Shown here one piece after another: positions 10,094 through 19,285 of a stretch of 64,000 nt of DNA; position 1 is the first letter of the stretch; the number at the start of each line of letters is the position of its first letter. The notes beneath the pieces were generated by a model. The model was not told where the DNA came from. It was given only the letters and a program-made list of their open reading frames with translations, and searched no databases. The position numbers and the translations under genes are program-made. Source of the DNA: Flavobacterium sp. DG2-3 (GTDB taxonomy: Bacteria > Bacteroidota > Bacteroidia > Flavobacteriales > Flavobacteriaceae); NCBI RefSeq assembly GCF_030730925.1, contig NZ_JAVAMB010000002.1:248001-312000 (forward strand). The letters are read 5' to 3'.

Positions 10094-12514
10094 ATGAAAA
10101 TATCTTACAACTGGTTAAAACAATTTATTAAAACAGATTGGACATCTGAACAGACTTCTGAATTACTAACAGATTTAGGTTTAGAAGTAGAAGTTGTCGA
10201 AAAATACGAATCAATTAAAGGAGGTTTAGCAGGAGTTGTTGTTGGACATGTTCTGACTTGCGAAAAACATCCTGATGCTGATAGATTGAAAGTTACTACA
10301 GTTGATGTCGGTTTAGAAGCTCCAGTTCAAATTGTGTGCGGTGCTGCAAACGTTGCTGCGGGACAAAAAGTGCCAGTTGCCACAATTGGAACCGTTTTAT
10401 ACGATAAAGAAGGTGCTGAATTTACCATTAAAAAAGGAAAAATCCGCGGACAGGAAAGTCACGGAATGATCTGTGCTGAAGATGAATTAGGTTTAGGAAC
10501 AAGCCATGACGGAATTATGGTTCTAGCAGAAGATTTGGTTCCTGGAACTCCTGCATCTGAAGTTTTCCAAATTGCAAATGATGAAGTTTTCGAAATCGGA
10601 TTGACGCCAAACCGTGCCGATGCGATGAGCCATTTTGGAACTGCTCGTGATTTAAGAGCGGGAATGTTGCAGCGTGGTGTAAACGTAGAATTGATCACGC
10701 CTTCTGTAAGCAATTTTAGAGTTGACATGCGTACGCTTAAAATTGACGTAAATGTTGAAGATACTCATTTGGCTCCAAGATATTGCGGTGTAACTATTTC
10801 TGGAATTTCTGTTCACGAATCTCCAAGCTGGTTGCAAGACCGTTTAAAAGCTATTGGATTAACTCCAAAAAATAATATTGTAGACGTTACTAATTATGTT
10901 TTACATGAATTAGGACAGCCTTTACACGCTTTTGATGCTGCGAAAATCAACGGAAAAGTGATTGTAAAAACAGTTGAAGAAGGAACAAAATTTGTTACGC
11001 TAGACGACGTAGAAAGAACCTTAAGCAAAGAAGATTTAATGATTTGCGACGAAAAAGGTCCGCTTTGTATTGCGGGAGTTTTTGGAGGAAAAAAATCTGG
11101 CGTTTCTGACGGAACTACTTCTATCTTCTTAGAAAGTGCTTATTTTGATCCGGTTAGCATTCGTAAAACAGCTAAAAGACACCAATTAAGTACAGATGCT
11201 TCTTTTAGATTTGAAAGAGGAATTGATCCAACGATTACAGAATACGCTTTAAAACGTGCTGCACTTTTAATTCAAGAAGTTGCAGGCGGAAAAATCACTT
11301 CTGATGTTGTGGAAGTATATCCTAAAAAAGTAGAAGATTTTTCTGTTTTATTGAATTTCAGCCATGTATCTAAAATTATCGGGCAGGAAATTTCGAAAGA
11401 CACGATTAAGAAAATCTTAGTTTCACTGGACATTAAAGTAAACAGCGTTTCAGATTCTGGTTTAGGTTTAACTATTCCTGCTTATCGTGTAGACGTTCAG
11501 CGTGAAATTGACGTAATCGAAGAAATCTTAAGAGTTTACGGTTATAATAACATCAATTTCTCTAAGAAATTTAATGCTACAGTAGCCAATTCGCCAAGAA
11601 CAGAAGATTACAAAGTACAGAATGTAATTGCATCTCAATTGAATTCGCAAGGTTTTCACGAAATGATGGCAAATTCACTGACAACTGCAGCTTACGCTAA
11701 ATTATCTACTTCATTAAAAGAAGAACACAACGTTTCGATGCTGAACCCGTTGAGCAGTGATTTAGCAACACTTCGCCAGTCTTTATTATTTTCTGGTTTA
11801 GAAGCGGTATCATACAATATCAACAGAAGAAATTCGGATTTAAAGTTATTTGAATTCGGAAAAACCTATCATAAATATCTTAACGGATACGAAGAGCACA
11901 AACACCTTTCTCTTTTAATTTCTGGAAACAGAAACAAAGAAAGCTGGACAAACCCTCAAAAAACAACTGATTTCTTCTTGTTGAAAGGATATGTAAAAGC
12001 GATTCTATCTCGTTTAGGAATTGAAAAGATTTCGAATGCCCCAGTTCAGTCAGATATTTATTCTGAAGGAACTGCGATTACGTACAACAATGATATTCTA
12101 GTTGAAATGGGTGTGATTAAAAAACCTATTTTGAAGCATTTCGGTATTAAACAAGACGTTTATTACGCTGATTTTAACTGGGATTTGGTTTTAAAAATCA
12201 TCACAGGAAAAATTAAGTATACTGAAATCCCTAAATATCCTGAAGTTCGTAGAGATTTAGCTTTATTAATTGACGAAAAAACGACTTACGAAAGCATTTT
12301 CAACTTGGCAAAACAAACAGAGAAAGCACTTTTAAAAGACGTTAATCTATTTGATGTTTACCAAGGAAATAAATTGCCAGAAGGCAAAAAATCATACGCT
12401 TTGAGTTTTACTATTCAAGACAATACTAAAACTTTAACCGATGCTCAGATCGATAAAATCATGTCTAAATTACAGCAGACTTTCGAAACTGAACTTGGAG
12501 CAACATTGAGATAG
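10094..12514 (+). CDS. pheT: Phenylalanine-tRNA ligase beta subunit
   Basis: Beta subunit of the cytoplasmic (alpha-beta)2 enzyme that charges tRNA-Phe. The 806 residues cover the full bacterial domain order. An N-terminal EMAP-like tRNA-binding domain (about 40-150, with HPDADRLKVTTVDVG) comes first. The B3/B4 editing domain follows (about 210-390, with RYCGVTI and FRFERGIDP). Next are a B5 domain (about 400-470), the catalytic-core-like part, and the C-terminal FDX-ACB anticodon-binding domain (about 710-806, YPEVRRDLALLIDE). No frame damage is seen. It stands alone, without pheS next to it, has its own promoter and is followed by a strong terminator. Confidence 0.97.
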   Translation: MKISYNWLKQFIKTDWTSEQTSELLTDLGLEVEVVEKYESIKGGLAGVVVGHVLTCEKHPDADRLKVTTVDVGLEAPVQIVCGAANVAAGQKVPVATIGTVLYDKEGAEFTIKKGKIRGQESHGMICAEDELGLGTSHDGIMVLAEDLVPGTPASEVFQIANDEVFEIGLTPNRADAMSHFGTARDLRAGMLQRGVNVELITPSVSNFRVDMRTLKIDVNVEDTHLAPRYCGVTISGISVHESPSWLQDRLKAIGLTPKNNIVDVTNYVLHELGQPLHAFDAAKINGKVIVKTVEEGTKFVTLDDVERTLSKEDLMICDEKGPLCIAGVFGGKKSGVSDGTTSIFLESAYFDPVSIRKTAKRHQLSTDASFRFERGIDPTITEYALKRAALLIQEVAGGKITSDVVEVYPKKVEDFSVLLNFSHVSKIIGQEISKDTIKKILVSLDIKVNSVSDSGLGLTIPAYRVDVQREIDVIEEILRVYGYNNINFSKKFNATVANSPRTEDYKVQNVIASQLNSQGFHEMMANSLTTAAYAKLSTSLKEEHNVSMLNPLSSDLATLRQSLLFSGLEAVSYNINRRNSDLKLFEFGKTYHKYLNGYEEHKHLSLLISGNRNKESWTNPQKTTDFFLLKGYVKAILSRLGIEKISNAPVQSDIYSEGTAITYNNDILVEMGVIKKPILKHFGIKQDVYYADFNWDLVLKIITGKIKYTEIPKYPEVRRDLALLIDEKTTYESIFNLAKQTEKALLKDVNLFDVYQGNKLPEGKKSYALSFTIQDNTKTLTDAQIDKIMSKLQQTFETELGATLR

Positions 12515-12606
12515 ATTTTTTTGCTTCATGTTTTGAAAACGTTGCGTTTATTTTTTACCGCAAAGGACGCTAAGAATTTTACACATTGTGTTTCGTTTAT
12601 AAATTA

Positions 12607-12655
12607 AAAAGTTCGCAAAGCTATATCTACAAAGCTTTGCGAACTTTTCTTTTTT
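12607..12655 (+). terminator. Strong terminator after pheT
   Basis: A 16-bp perfect stem (AAAAGTTCGCAAAGCT at 12607-12622 with AGCTTTGCGAACTTTT at 12633-12648) around a 10-base loop, ending in a T-rich run to 12655. The arms share the word TTTGCGAACTTT with the downstream repeats, so the hairpin may itself derive from that repeat family. Confidence 0.8.
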
Positions 12656-12660
12656 AATAA

Positions 12661-12883
12661 AACCACAAAAAACTTAGCGACTTTGCGACTTTGCGCGATT
12701 AAAAATTACTTTGCACAAAGCTTTGCGAACTTTGCGTAAATCTTATAGCGCACCTTGCGGTTAAAAAACTTTACGCCTTTGCGCGATTAAAAAATTACTT
12801 TACAAAAAGCTTTGCGATCTTTGCGTAAACCTTAGCGCACCTTGCGGTTAAGAAACTTTGCGCCTTTCACGATTAAAAACAAA
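12661..12883. repeat. Tandem intergenic repeat, period about 88 bases
   Basis: The gap between pheT and the muramidase gene carries two full and one partial copy of a unit of about 88 bases. Each holds CGATTAAAAATTACTTT, AAAGCTTTGCGAACTTTGCG (or a variant) and GCGCACCTTGCGGTTAA. The CGATTAAAA words begin at 12696, 12784 and 12870, giving spacings of 88 and 86. No open frame is supported. Similar TTTGCG-rich repeats are familiar from Flavobacterium intergenic DNA. Confidence 0.75.
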
Positions 12884-13708
12884 CTATCTAGCATACTTAG
12901 CATAAGCACGCGCCAACTTCTCATCATATTTATTGGTTTTGTACGCTGGACCATTATATTTTAAAGCAAAAGAAGCCCAGTTTTTACTTCTCAGCAATCC
13001 AATCAAATTGTTCTTTTCTAGAAACATTCCGAAAGCTTTCAGATGTTCCCCTTCATTCTGGTTCATTTTTTCTACATATTCGTCAATGCTTTTATAACCG
13101 ATAGAAATCGCATTAAAACCCATAATTTGAAAAAGTCCCCAAGAAGCCGAACTATTTGCCGCATCAGCTATTCTTTTGTCCTGACCAAGATTACGTGCTT
13201 TCTCTAAACGCGCATATTCAGCTGTTCCGCCAACGTAATGTTTTTTAGTATAATTTTCGAACAAAACATCTTGCGTATTCGCATTCGCGTAAGCGTTTGG
13301 ATCAATATTTCTTTTCTCCAGTTCTCGCCAGAAAATATGTCCTTCAAACAAAATCTTCGGGCGACCATCGATTAAAAAACCTTTTCCGTTGCTTTCCACT
13401 TCATTCACCGCTTTTACAACTGCGAGTTCTAAATTAAACTGATTTGAAAAATCAATTAAATCCTGTTCTGATAATAATTTAGTGTTGGTCGAAAAACCGT
13501 TTTTATTTTTCTCCAAAAGTGCCGACCATGTTTTAAGCCCCACTACTCCATCAACCACAAGATTATTCTTTAGCTGAAAATCTTTGATTGCTTTATCGGT
13601 TTCACTTCCGAAATAATCGGAAACGACAACGCCGTAATTTAATTTGGACAAAAGCTCGTTTAAATAATAAACTTCAGGAGATTTTGTGCCTGCTTTTATG
13701 GTTCTCAT
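12884..13708 (-). CDS. N-acetylmuramidase with peptidoglycan-binding domain
   Basis: A predicted muramidase (lysozyme-type glycan hydrolase). The first 65 residues form a peptidoglycan-binding domain 1 (KDFQLKNNLVVDGVVGLKTW). Residues about 90-270 match the N-acetylmuramidase family (formerly DUF3380), with AVKAVNEVESNGKGF supplying the likely catalytic glutamate, then PKILFEGHIFW and SWGLFQIMGFN. No signal peptide is present, so export would need another route (holin, contractile machine or lysis). It follows the 715-residue gene on the same strand with the stop and start codons touching, indicating one operon. Such enzymes are common in phages and phage-derived machines, but no tail or capsid genes are seen nearby. 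Confidence 0.88.
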   Translation of the reverse strand: MRTIKAGTKSPEVYYLNELLSKLNYGVVVSDYFGSETDKAIKDFQLKNNLVVDGVVGLKTWSALLEKNKNGFSTNTKLLSEQDLIDFSNQFNLELAVVKAVNEVESNGKGFLIDGRPKILFEGHIFWRELEKRNIDPNAYANANTQDVLFENYTKKHYVGGTAEYARLEKARNLGQDKRIADAANSSASWGLFQIMGFNAISIGYKSIDEYVEKMNQNEGEHLKAFGMFLEKNNLIGLLRSKNWASFALKYNGPAYKTNKYDEKLARAYAKYAR

Positions 13709-15855
13709 TATTTTTTATTTATGGTGATAATTGATGCTTTAGAAAAATCAAAAACATCATTTTTGGAACCTGTTAGATTATCATTTTTGTCAAAATAATT
13801 GACTTTGTATGAAATCAGAGTATTATTGTTCGCCGTATTTTTTACAATAAAATTGAACAATATGGGGGTCGAGAATTCCGATTTTAAGCGTTCGATGGCA
13901 AATTTACTTCCCGTTTCCTGAACAGTTAATTCCAAAGTAATTCTGCTAGTTGCCGCCGCCTGGCTTTTAACCTGAACTTGAATGTATCGATTATAAGCCG
14001 TTGATTGTGAAACAACCTGACTAAATTCAGAAGTAATATTTTCTATGTTTTCAAAATCAAAAAACACATTTTTAATTTCGCCCAAAGCGGTTGGATTGAT
14101 TGACGAAAAATCTAAAAACTTTATATCGTTGCTGATTAACTGCGGATAATTTTTAAAGAAAACACTATTCAAATACGTTGCATTCTGATTGTAAAGCAAC
14201 AGAATTGAATTAAGCTTGCAATTTGAAATCGACTGATTGTTAACTTGGATTTTCTTTCCTGCATTATCAATCAAAGTATCCACTATTTCTCCAATTGTCT
14301 GCTCTAGATTTAGTTCTACAACGCTTGTATCTTTTATTTCTTTGTATTTAAAATTGATGTTAGCGTATTGCGAAATGGTATTATTGAGCGCGTTAATCAA
14401 GATGCTGGCTTCAGAAAGGTTTTCGGTTGAGATTTTAAATATAAAATGTTTGCCATCAGTAGTAATTTGTGCTTGCTGAAGAAAATGATTGCCGTTTACT
14501 TCATACTCGGCTCCCAAATCATTAGGAAACAAGAATTGCACTTTATCAAAATAATCTGCCGGATCTCCGTCTATAAAATTGTTTTGCAAAAGCGCAATTT
14601 TCAATTTAGCCAGATCAAAACTGGAAAGATTCGGACCAATAACAAACTCAAACGTAATCTGCGAAATCTCTTCAGATGTTCCTGTGTCTTCTTCATGAGC
14701 ATGAAAAATAGTAGTCACACAGGGTTTCATCGTATTTAAATCTTTTGAAAGGCTGTACGTTTTTGAAATCAGCAAGAAAGTATTGGGCTGAACCATCGAT
14801 TTATATATCGACAGTTTGCTGAAATTATATCCTGAAACGAAAATCTGTTTAAACTCCGAAAAATCTTCATTTAAATTGAAAGGATTATTCGCAAATGGTC
14901 CATCATCATTTTGATACAGCTTTGGATCGTTGCCAGGCAAACGTGGATAATTTACCGTTTTGTTGATTTTGAGCAAAAAAGTACTTTTTACATATTCTTC
15001 CTGAACTTCAGCCTGTATATTATTGTCTCTCCTAATTTCTGAAATAGCTATTTTAGGAGCAACAGTTCCTGCCGTTGTCGTTTTGACCATCAGCGGACTA
15101 CTTATAAGCGTTGCTTTTGGCTGTAAAGTTGTTCTAGCGGTTAGATCCTTTTTTGTTGTAATCTGACTTCTTAAAATAGCCACATCTCTTGCGTACAAAA
15201 AATTGCGCTTTACTTTCGAATAGCCTTTGAAATCAAAAAACAAATCGACATTGCACATCAAATCGCTTATTTTGGAAACTAAATTGGAATAGGCAATTTT
15301 CACCGCTTCATCAATCAAATCAAACTGAATTTCTTGCGTGGCAGTATTTATGATTCCGTTTATTTTGACGGTATCATTTTTTACCTTTAAGTTTAAAACT
15401 GCTTCTCTCAAGTTTAGAACAATATTTTTCTGATTGGCCTGCAACGGTTTGTTTTTGATGCTGTATTTCAAAGTTACCCTTCCCATAAGTCCGTCCTCCT
15501 TTGCAGATTTTCCAGGCACATCTTCATAATAAAATAGCGCTCCATTATTGGGTTCTATTTCTACTTGAGGAAAAAAAAGAATAATTTCATTCTTAAAATA
15601 ATCCTTAAAGGAATCGTTCTCTGTAATCGCTTTATCTCCTTCAATTAGAGGAAAATAATTTTCAAAAATGGGAAGAATTAAAATGGGCTGAATTTCAATA
15701 GAATGAATAACAGGATGTTCGATTACCTTAAACTCCGTTTCTTTTACCACTGCTCTTGCAGTAAATACGGTGCTCGGTTTGGCAGGCTCGAGATTGAATC
15801 TATTTACGGGAACCAACTTGGTTCCGTCGAGCTTAAATGTATTTAAATCTGGCAT
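13708..15855 (-). CDS. Large protein of unknown function, middle gene of muramidase operon
   Basis: I do not recognise this 715-residue protein. It has no signal peptide and no membrane helix. The first 120 residues are Pro/Ile-rich, and the rest alternates short hydrophobic strands, suggesting a mostly beta, multi-domain structure with a C-terminal immunoglobulin-like portion (RITLELTVQETG, TLISYKVNYFDKNDN). Its stop touches the muramidase start, so the two are translationally linked. Upstream is the 671-residue gene, separated by 77 bases that hold a hairpin. A structural or adaptor role beside the muramidase is only an inference from the arrangement. Confidence 0.8.
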   Translation of the reverse strand: MPDLNTFKLDGTKLVPVNRFNLEPAKPSTVFTARAVVKETEFKVIEHPVIHSIEIQPILILPIFENYFPLIEGDKAITENDSFKDYFKNEIILFFPQVEIEPNNGALFYYEDVPGKSAKEDGLMGRVTLKYSIKNKPLQANQKNIVLNLREAVLNLKVKNDTVKINGIINTATQEIQFDLIDEAVKIAYSNLVSKISDLMCNVDLFFDFKGYSKVKRNFLYARDVAILRSQITTKKDLTARTTLQPKATLISSPLMVKTTTAGTVAPKIAISEIRRDNNIQAEVQEEYVKSTFLLKINKTVNYPRLPGNDPKLYQNDDGPFANNPFNLNEDFSEFKQIFVSGYNFSKLSIYKSMVQPNTFLLISKTYSLSKDLNTMKPCVTTIFHAHEEDTGTSEEISQITFEFVIGPNLSSFDLAKLKIALLQNNFIDGDPADYFDKVQFLFPNDLGAEYEVNGNHFLQQAQITTDGKHFIFKISTENLSEASILINALNNTISQYANINFKYKEIKDTSVVELNLEQTIGEIVDTLIDNAGKKIQVNNQSISNCKLNSILLLYNQNATYLNSVFFKNYPQLISNDIKFLDFSSINPTALGEIKNVFFDFENIENITSEFSQVVSQSTAYNRYIQVQVKSQAAATSRITLELTVQETGSKFAIERLKSEFSTPILFNFIVKNTANNNTLISYKVNYFDKNDNLTGSKNDVFDFSKASIITINKK

Positions 15856-15890
15856 AATCTTTAGGTTTAATGAATGGTGAGTTAAGAAAC

Positions 15891-15913
15891 AAAAGGGACT
15901 TTACGTCCCTTTT
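15891..15913 (-). terminator. Hairpin between the two large unknown genes (possible attenuator)
   Basis: A 9-bp perfect stem (AAAAGGGAC at 15891-15899 with GTCCCTTTT at 15905-15913) around a 5-base loop. On the minus strand it is followed by a T-rich stretch. Placed inside the operon, it would let the first gene be expressed more than the next two. Confidence 0.6.
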
Positions 15914-15932
15914 GCAAAATGTCTCAAAAAAA

Positions 15933-17948
15933 TTATTCCATAAATGGAGCTCTGATTTTCTCGATATCGGCATTTTGAGCTGCTGTTCCTGTTGGAATTT
16001 CAAACAACACATCGCCTTCCTGATAATCAAGTTTGATGTAATCTGTTGAAACAGAAACTTTTTTCGATTTCTTGCCAATTTTACCGTTGCAAGTATATTT
16101 TACTTTGTACTCTGTCGGTTTAACCGTATAATCTGCTTCATACCAAGCTCTGTACGGAATGGCATCTTCAAAATTATCTACTGTAAACTTGTACTTTTTA
16201 GAAGACATTTTATCTGCTTTCAAAGTCACTTCAAGCGTATCGCAATCATACAATTCTTCGGTAGACAAAGTATAATTGATCATGTTCTGAATTGGAAGCG
16301 GTACAAATATCTTAGTCCCTTCAAATTCATACTCTCTTACAGTATCTTTTAGCTTGATTCTCTTGTCTTTTTCATACATTACTTCTTGTTTCACTTTAAT
16401 TTTTGAAGAACCGTTGTTTTTCACGAAATCAAACACAAAAGCATTTTTTTCTTTCGATTTATCGTTCCAAGTTGCTGGAAAAATAGCATCGATTTCTTTT
16501 CCCGATTTACTCGTATTTTTTACATACGGAGTTCCTTCTGGCGCAATCATTCTACCTGAGCTTTTCCAGATCATTTTCCCTTTAGAATCTGGATAACCCA
16601 CTTCAATAGAAACTTGGCTCACCGGATTATCATTCACAATATCACTGTCTTTGTCCAATTTAATTAAACCTCCATTTAAAGAAGCGATTACCTGCACTTT
16701 AGAGAAATCTTCATCCAACTGGATTTCAGTAATATATTTTTTCAATTCCGTTTTTGCTTCAGGACCAGATTTTAAAGTCAGCGGCGTTAGATTTCCGCTT
16801 ATTTTTGAATCTAAAACTTCGATTGCAGAGAATTTGATTTCGTCTGTGAATTTTACTTCTCTAGTTTGGCTTCCGTGTTTCAAACTTACGCCCACGCTTC
16901 CCCAGCCAAAAAGAATTCTAAAAAATCCTCCCGGTTTTTCTGGTGTTGTTGCTGGTGTAAATTGTTTTTCTGGCGCATCAAAAATTTGTTTTTGAACCAT
17001 TTGAAAAGCAAAATCTCTCTGTTTGGTAAAAAGCGCTTCTTCTACTTTTTTTCTTTCTTCATTAGAAAATTGATTGTCAGTAATGATTTCGCTTACAATA
17101 CCGCCCTGAGTCAGGATTTTCTCGTATTCGCTTTCCCAGTTTACATCTACAAATGACCAGCTTGCATTCGCTTTAGCAGAAAAATAAGTATGTACTTTTT
17201 TTACATCAATCGTTGTTTTGATGGTTGTAGTCGGCATATAGCCTTTGTATTTGATGTTATTTTCAACCACCAAATTATTAGCGCCAGATTCTAACGCATT
17301 TTTCACCAAAGAAGCACTGTTGCGCCCCATAAGCACAGAAAGTGCATTATCTCCTAATCCAAATGTAGTTCCAGCGCCTTCTCCCTGAATATTAAATGTC
17401 CACGGATTGGCTCCTCCAAAAGGATTATTTGGCGATTTTTCGCCTACAATATGCATCGTAATCGTATTTTCTGTTAGCTGAATTGGTCTAACATTGGTTT
17501 CATTAAAATCGCGATCGACACCTTTTAGATAAGAAAACAGTCCAAAAAGTTTAGATTGTCTCTGATTATTATAACTGGTGTGCAATTTTGTTTTCAGCTT
17601 GTCAATTGCTTTTTTCAATAATGCTTCTGGCAGATCAATAGTACTAGTTAAAGTAGTGTATGCTCCTGCTTCTTCTTCTAATCCTTCGGCGCCAATTACG
17701 GTTGAAGAATCTCCTTCTGATTTGAAAACCTGCATGGCAAATTTAAATCTTCCATCTGGGTGCTTAGCTAGACGTGGTGCTTTTGGATAATAATAAAACT
17801 GCATTGGCAGACCAGCATCTCTTAATAATATATTATTAGGATCTGGTGAAAAAAGTACTGCATAATCTGCTCCATCTTCTTTTTCTAAAAGAATTTCTAC
17901 TGTTCCGGCTCCTGCGTGAGGATAACCTAGAGGTGTTGGTTGTGACAT
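15933..17948 (-). CDS. Large protein of unknown function, first gene of muramidase operon
   Basis: A 671-residue protein I cannot assign. There is no signal peptide: it begins MSQPTPLGYPHAGAGTVEI, a hydrophilic start. Residues 1-120 and 370-660 appear beta-rich, while about 200-330 contains mixed helical segments, including a short Glu/Lys-rich helix (SNEERKKVEEALFTKQRDFA). The C-terminal 150 residues repeat a pattern of short strands with YKFTV and YKVKYTC and may be two small beta domains. It is first in the operon, upstream of an internal hairpin, so it is probably the most abundant product. Confidence 0.8.
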   Translation of the reverse strand: MSQPTPLGYPHAGAGTVEILLEKEDGADYAVLFSPDPNNILLRDAGLPMQFYYYPKAPRLAKHPDGRFKFAMQVFKSEGDSSTVIGAEGLEEEAGAYTTLTSTIDLPEALLKKAIDKLKTKLHTSYNNQRQSKLFGLFSYLKGVDRDFNETNVRPIQLTENTITMHIVGEKSPNNPFGGANPWTFNIQGEGAGTTFGLGDNALSVLMGRNSASLVKNALESGANNLVVENNIKYKGYMPTTTIKTTIDVKKVHTYFSAKANASWSFVDVNWESEYEKILTQGGIVSEIITDNQFSNEERKKVEEALFTKQRDFAFQMVQKQIFDAPEKQFTPATTPEKPGGFFRILFGWGSVGVSLKHGSQTREVKFTDEIKFSAIEVLDSKISGNLTPLTLKSGPEAKTELKKYITEIQLDEDFSKVQVIASLNGGLIKLDKDSDIVNDNPVSQVSIEVGYPDSKGKMIWKSSGRMIAPEGTPYVKNTSKSGKEIDAIFPATWNDKSKEKNAFVFDFVKNNGSSKIKVKQEVMYEKDKRIKLKDTVREYEFEGTKIFVPLPIQNMINYTLSTEELYDCDTLEVTLKADKMSSKKYKFTVDNFEDAIPYRAWYEADYTVKPTEYKVKYTCNGKIGKKSKKVSVSTDYIKLDYQEGDVLFEIPTGTAAQNADIEKIRAPFME

Positions 17949-18112
17949 AATTTTAAAAATTTAATTAATTATTAATAGGTTACATTTTTGATTGCCCGTT
18001 TTTACCTTAAAACTGACGATGTAAAATTCTATCTTTACAAATAATTATGTAACAGCACTTTAACCCAAATTTTTAAATATTTTCACCTAAACAAAAAAGG
18101 GTATATTTCCCC

Positions 18113-18143
18113 TTGTCGGAATTTTATGTTTCAGATAATTTTG
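18113..18143 (+). promoter_or_regulatory. Bacteroidetes-type promoter
   Basis: TTG (18113-18115), a 20-base spacer and TAATTTTG (18136-18143) fit the -33/-7 promoter consensus of Bacteroidetes. It is 61 bases before the start of the 141-residue gene and probably drives the four-gene block ending in the response regulator. Confidence 0.65.
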
Positions 18144-18204
18144 CCTTGTTCAACAACTCAAAAAGCTGTTAACTAAAACTTTAACCAATTAATATGAAAT
18201 AACT

Positions 18205-18630
18205 ATGAAAAATCCACCCGCAAAACCGAGTCAGTTAATCACAAAAGAGTTTGCACGACAATTAAATGTGAATTACAATAATAAAAGAGCTTCTCTTTCT
18301 GCAAAAAGAGAGCAAAAAGAAGATGCCAATGCAATCTGGTATTCTCTTGAAGAGTTAGAAAATTATATTCATTACATCAAAACGAATGGCGCAAAAGAGG
18401 GTTATAATGTAGACGGAATCCGTTTTTACTTTGGAGTTTATCCAGATGATGAAAAACACGGAGAAAAAGCCGGACTGACCACTTTATTCCTTGTTCCGAC
18501 TGGTAAAAAAGCAAAAGACAGTAGCCAAATTCAAGGTTTTGCGATGATGCAAGAAGCTTCTGTTGACATACAAAGCCTTGAACCAATGAATTACGGAAAC
18601 ATCGGAAGACCGCCAAGCTTATTATACTAA
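18205..18630 (+). CDS. Conserved-looking cytoplasmic protein of unknown function
   Basis: A 141-residue hydrophilic protein without signal peptide or membrane helix. It is Lys-rich near the N-terminus (ASLSAKREQKEDANA). Central blocks AIWYSLEELENYIHYIK and VDGIRFYFGVYPD look like a small alpha/beta fold, and the C-terminus ends in IGRPPSLLY. I do not recognise the family. Its stop is 7 bases from the next start, and the next two genes overlap, so it probably belongs to a unit with the membrane protein, histidine kinase and response regulator. A signalling role is an inference from that context. Confidence 0.8.
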   Translation: MKNPPAKPSQLITKEFARQLNVNYNNKRASLSAKREQKEDANAIWYSLEELENYIHYIKTNGAKEGYNVDGIRFYFGVYPDDEKHGEKAGLTTLFLVPTGKKAKDSSQIQGFAMMQEASVDIQSLEPMNYGNIGRPPSLLY

Positions 18631-18637
18631 AAAAATT

Positions 18638-19285
18638 ATGTTCGAATTTTTAAGATCTTATATTATCTATATGGCTTTATTGTCAGGAACGATTGGTTTG
18701 TTTGCACTGCCAAAACTTCCTGGTAATAAAGCCAAATTTTTAGTACTTTTAATCTGGTTTTCTGTAGTGATTGAAGTTGTAGGCTATTATTTTACCTTTT
18801 GGACAGGTTTGCTCAACTTTCATGTGTACAATTTCTATATGCTTACCAGCTTCTCTGCCTATATTTTACTTCTAAGAGCCCTGCTTACCAAAAAAGATCA
18901 TAGAATTTCGGCTGTTCTTTTTCTAATACTGTTTATTGTGTCGTTTTTCTTAAATATTTTATATTTCAAAGAAGACATGAACCGTTCTTTTACCTATAGT
19001 TTTGCAATTGGTGTATTATTAATTTTAATATTATCCTGCATGTATCTGATTGAGATTTTTAATTCGGAAAAAATACTGAATTTTAAGAAATCGGTGTTTT
19101 TCTGGTACATTCTCGGGATCCTCGTTTTTCATGTTCCGTTTACACCTTTTATGCTGGCTCTCAATTGGTTTTTAATCAAGCAAGACGAATCTATTTTTAG
19201 TTTGGTCGTGTTTATTTTAAATTTTCTGGCACATAGCTGTTTTATAATCGGATTTTTATGGAGCGAAAAGAGATACAATTATTAG
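18638..19285 (+). CDS. Polytopic membrane protein, function unknown
   Basis: A 215-residue protein made almost entirely of hydrophobic segments; about seven helices can be drawn (near residues 6-24, 30-50, 57-76, 85-103, 112-132, 148-168 and 180-205). No enzymatic motif is seen. The last 28 bases overlap the start of the histidine kinase gene, which suggests translational coupling, and makes it a plausible sensory partner of the short kinase that has only one helix of its own. That pairing is an inference. Confidence 0.82.
   Translation: MFEFLRSYIIYMALLSGTIGLFALPKLPGNKAKFLVLLIWFSVVIEVVGYYFTFWTGLLNFHVYNFYMLTSFSAYILLLRALLTKKDHRISAVLFLILFIVSFFLNILYFKEDMNRSFTYSFAIGVLLILILSCMYLIEIFNSEKILNFKKSVFFWYILGILVFHVPFTPFMLALNWFLIKQDESIFSLVVFILNFLAHSCFIIGFLWSEKRYNY

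Noticed and set aside
14237..14739. Plus-strand frames inside the 715-residue gene
   Set aside because: They are shadows on the opposite strand of a well-formed coding frame and have hydrophobic, repeat-poor sequences without matches.
12884..18630. A prophage or phage tail cluster around the muramidase gene
   Set aside because: No capsid, portal, terminase, tail or integrase genes are recognisable here; only the muramidase is phage-like, and the neighbouring large proteins do not match tail proteins by eye.
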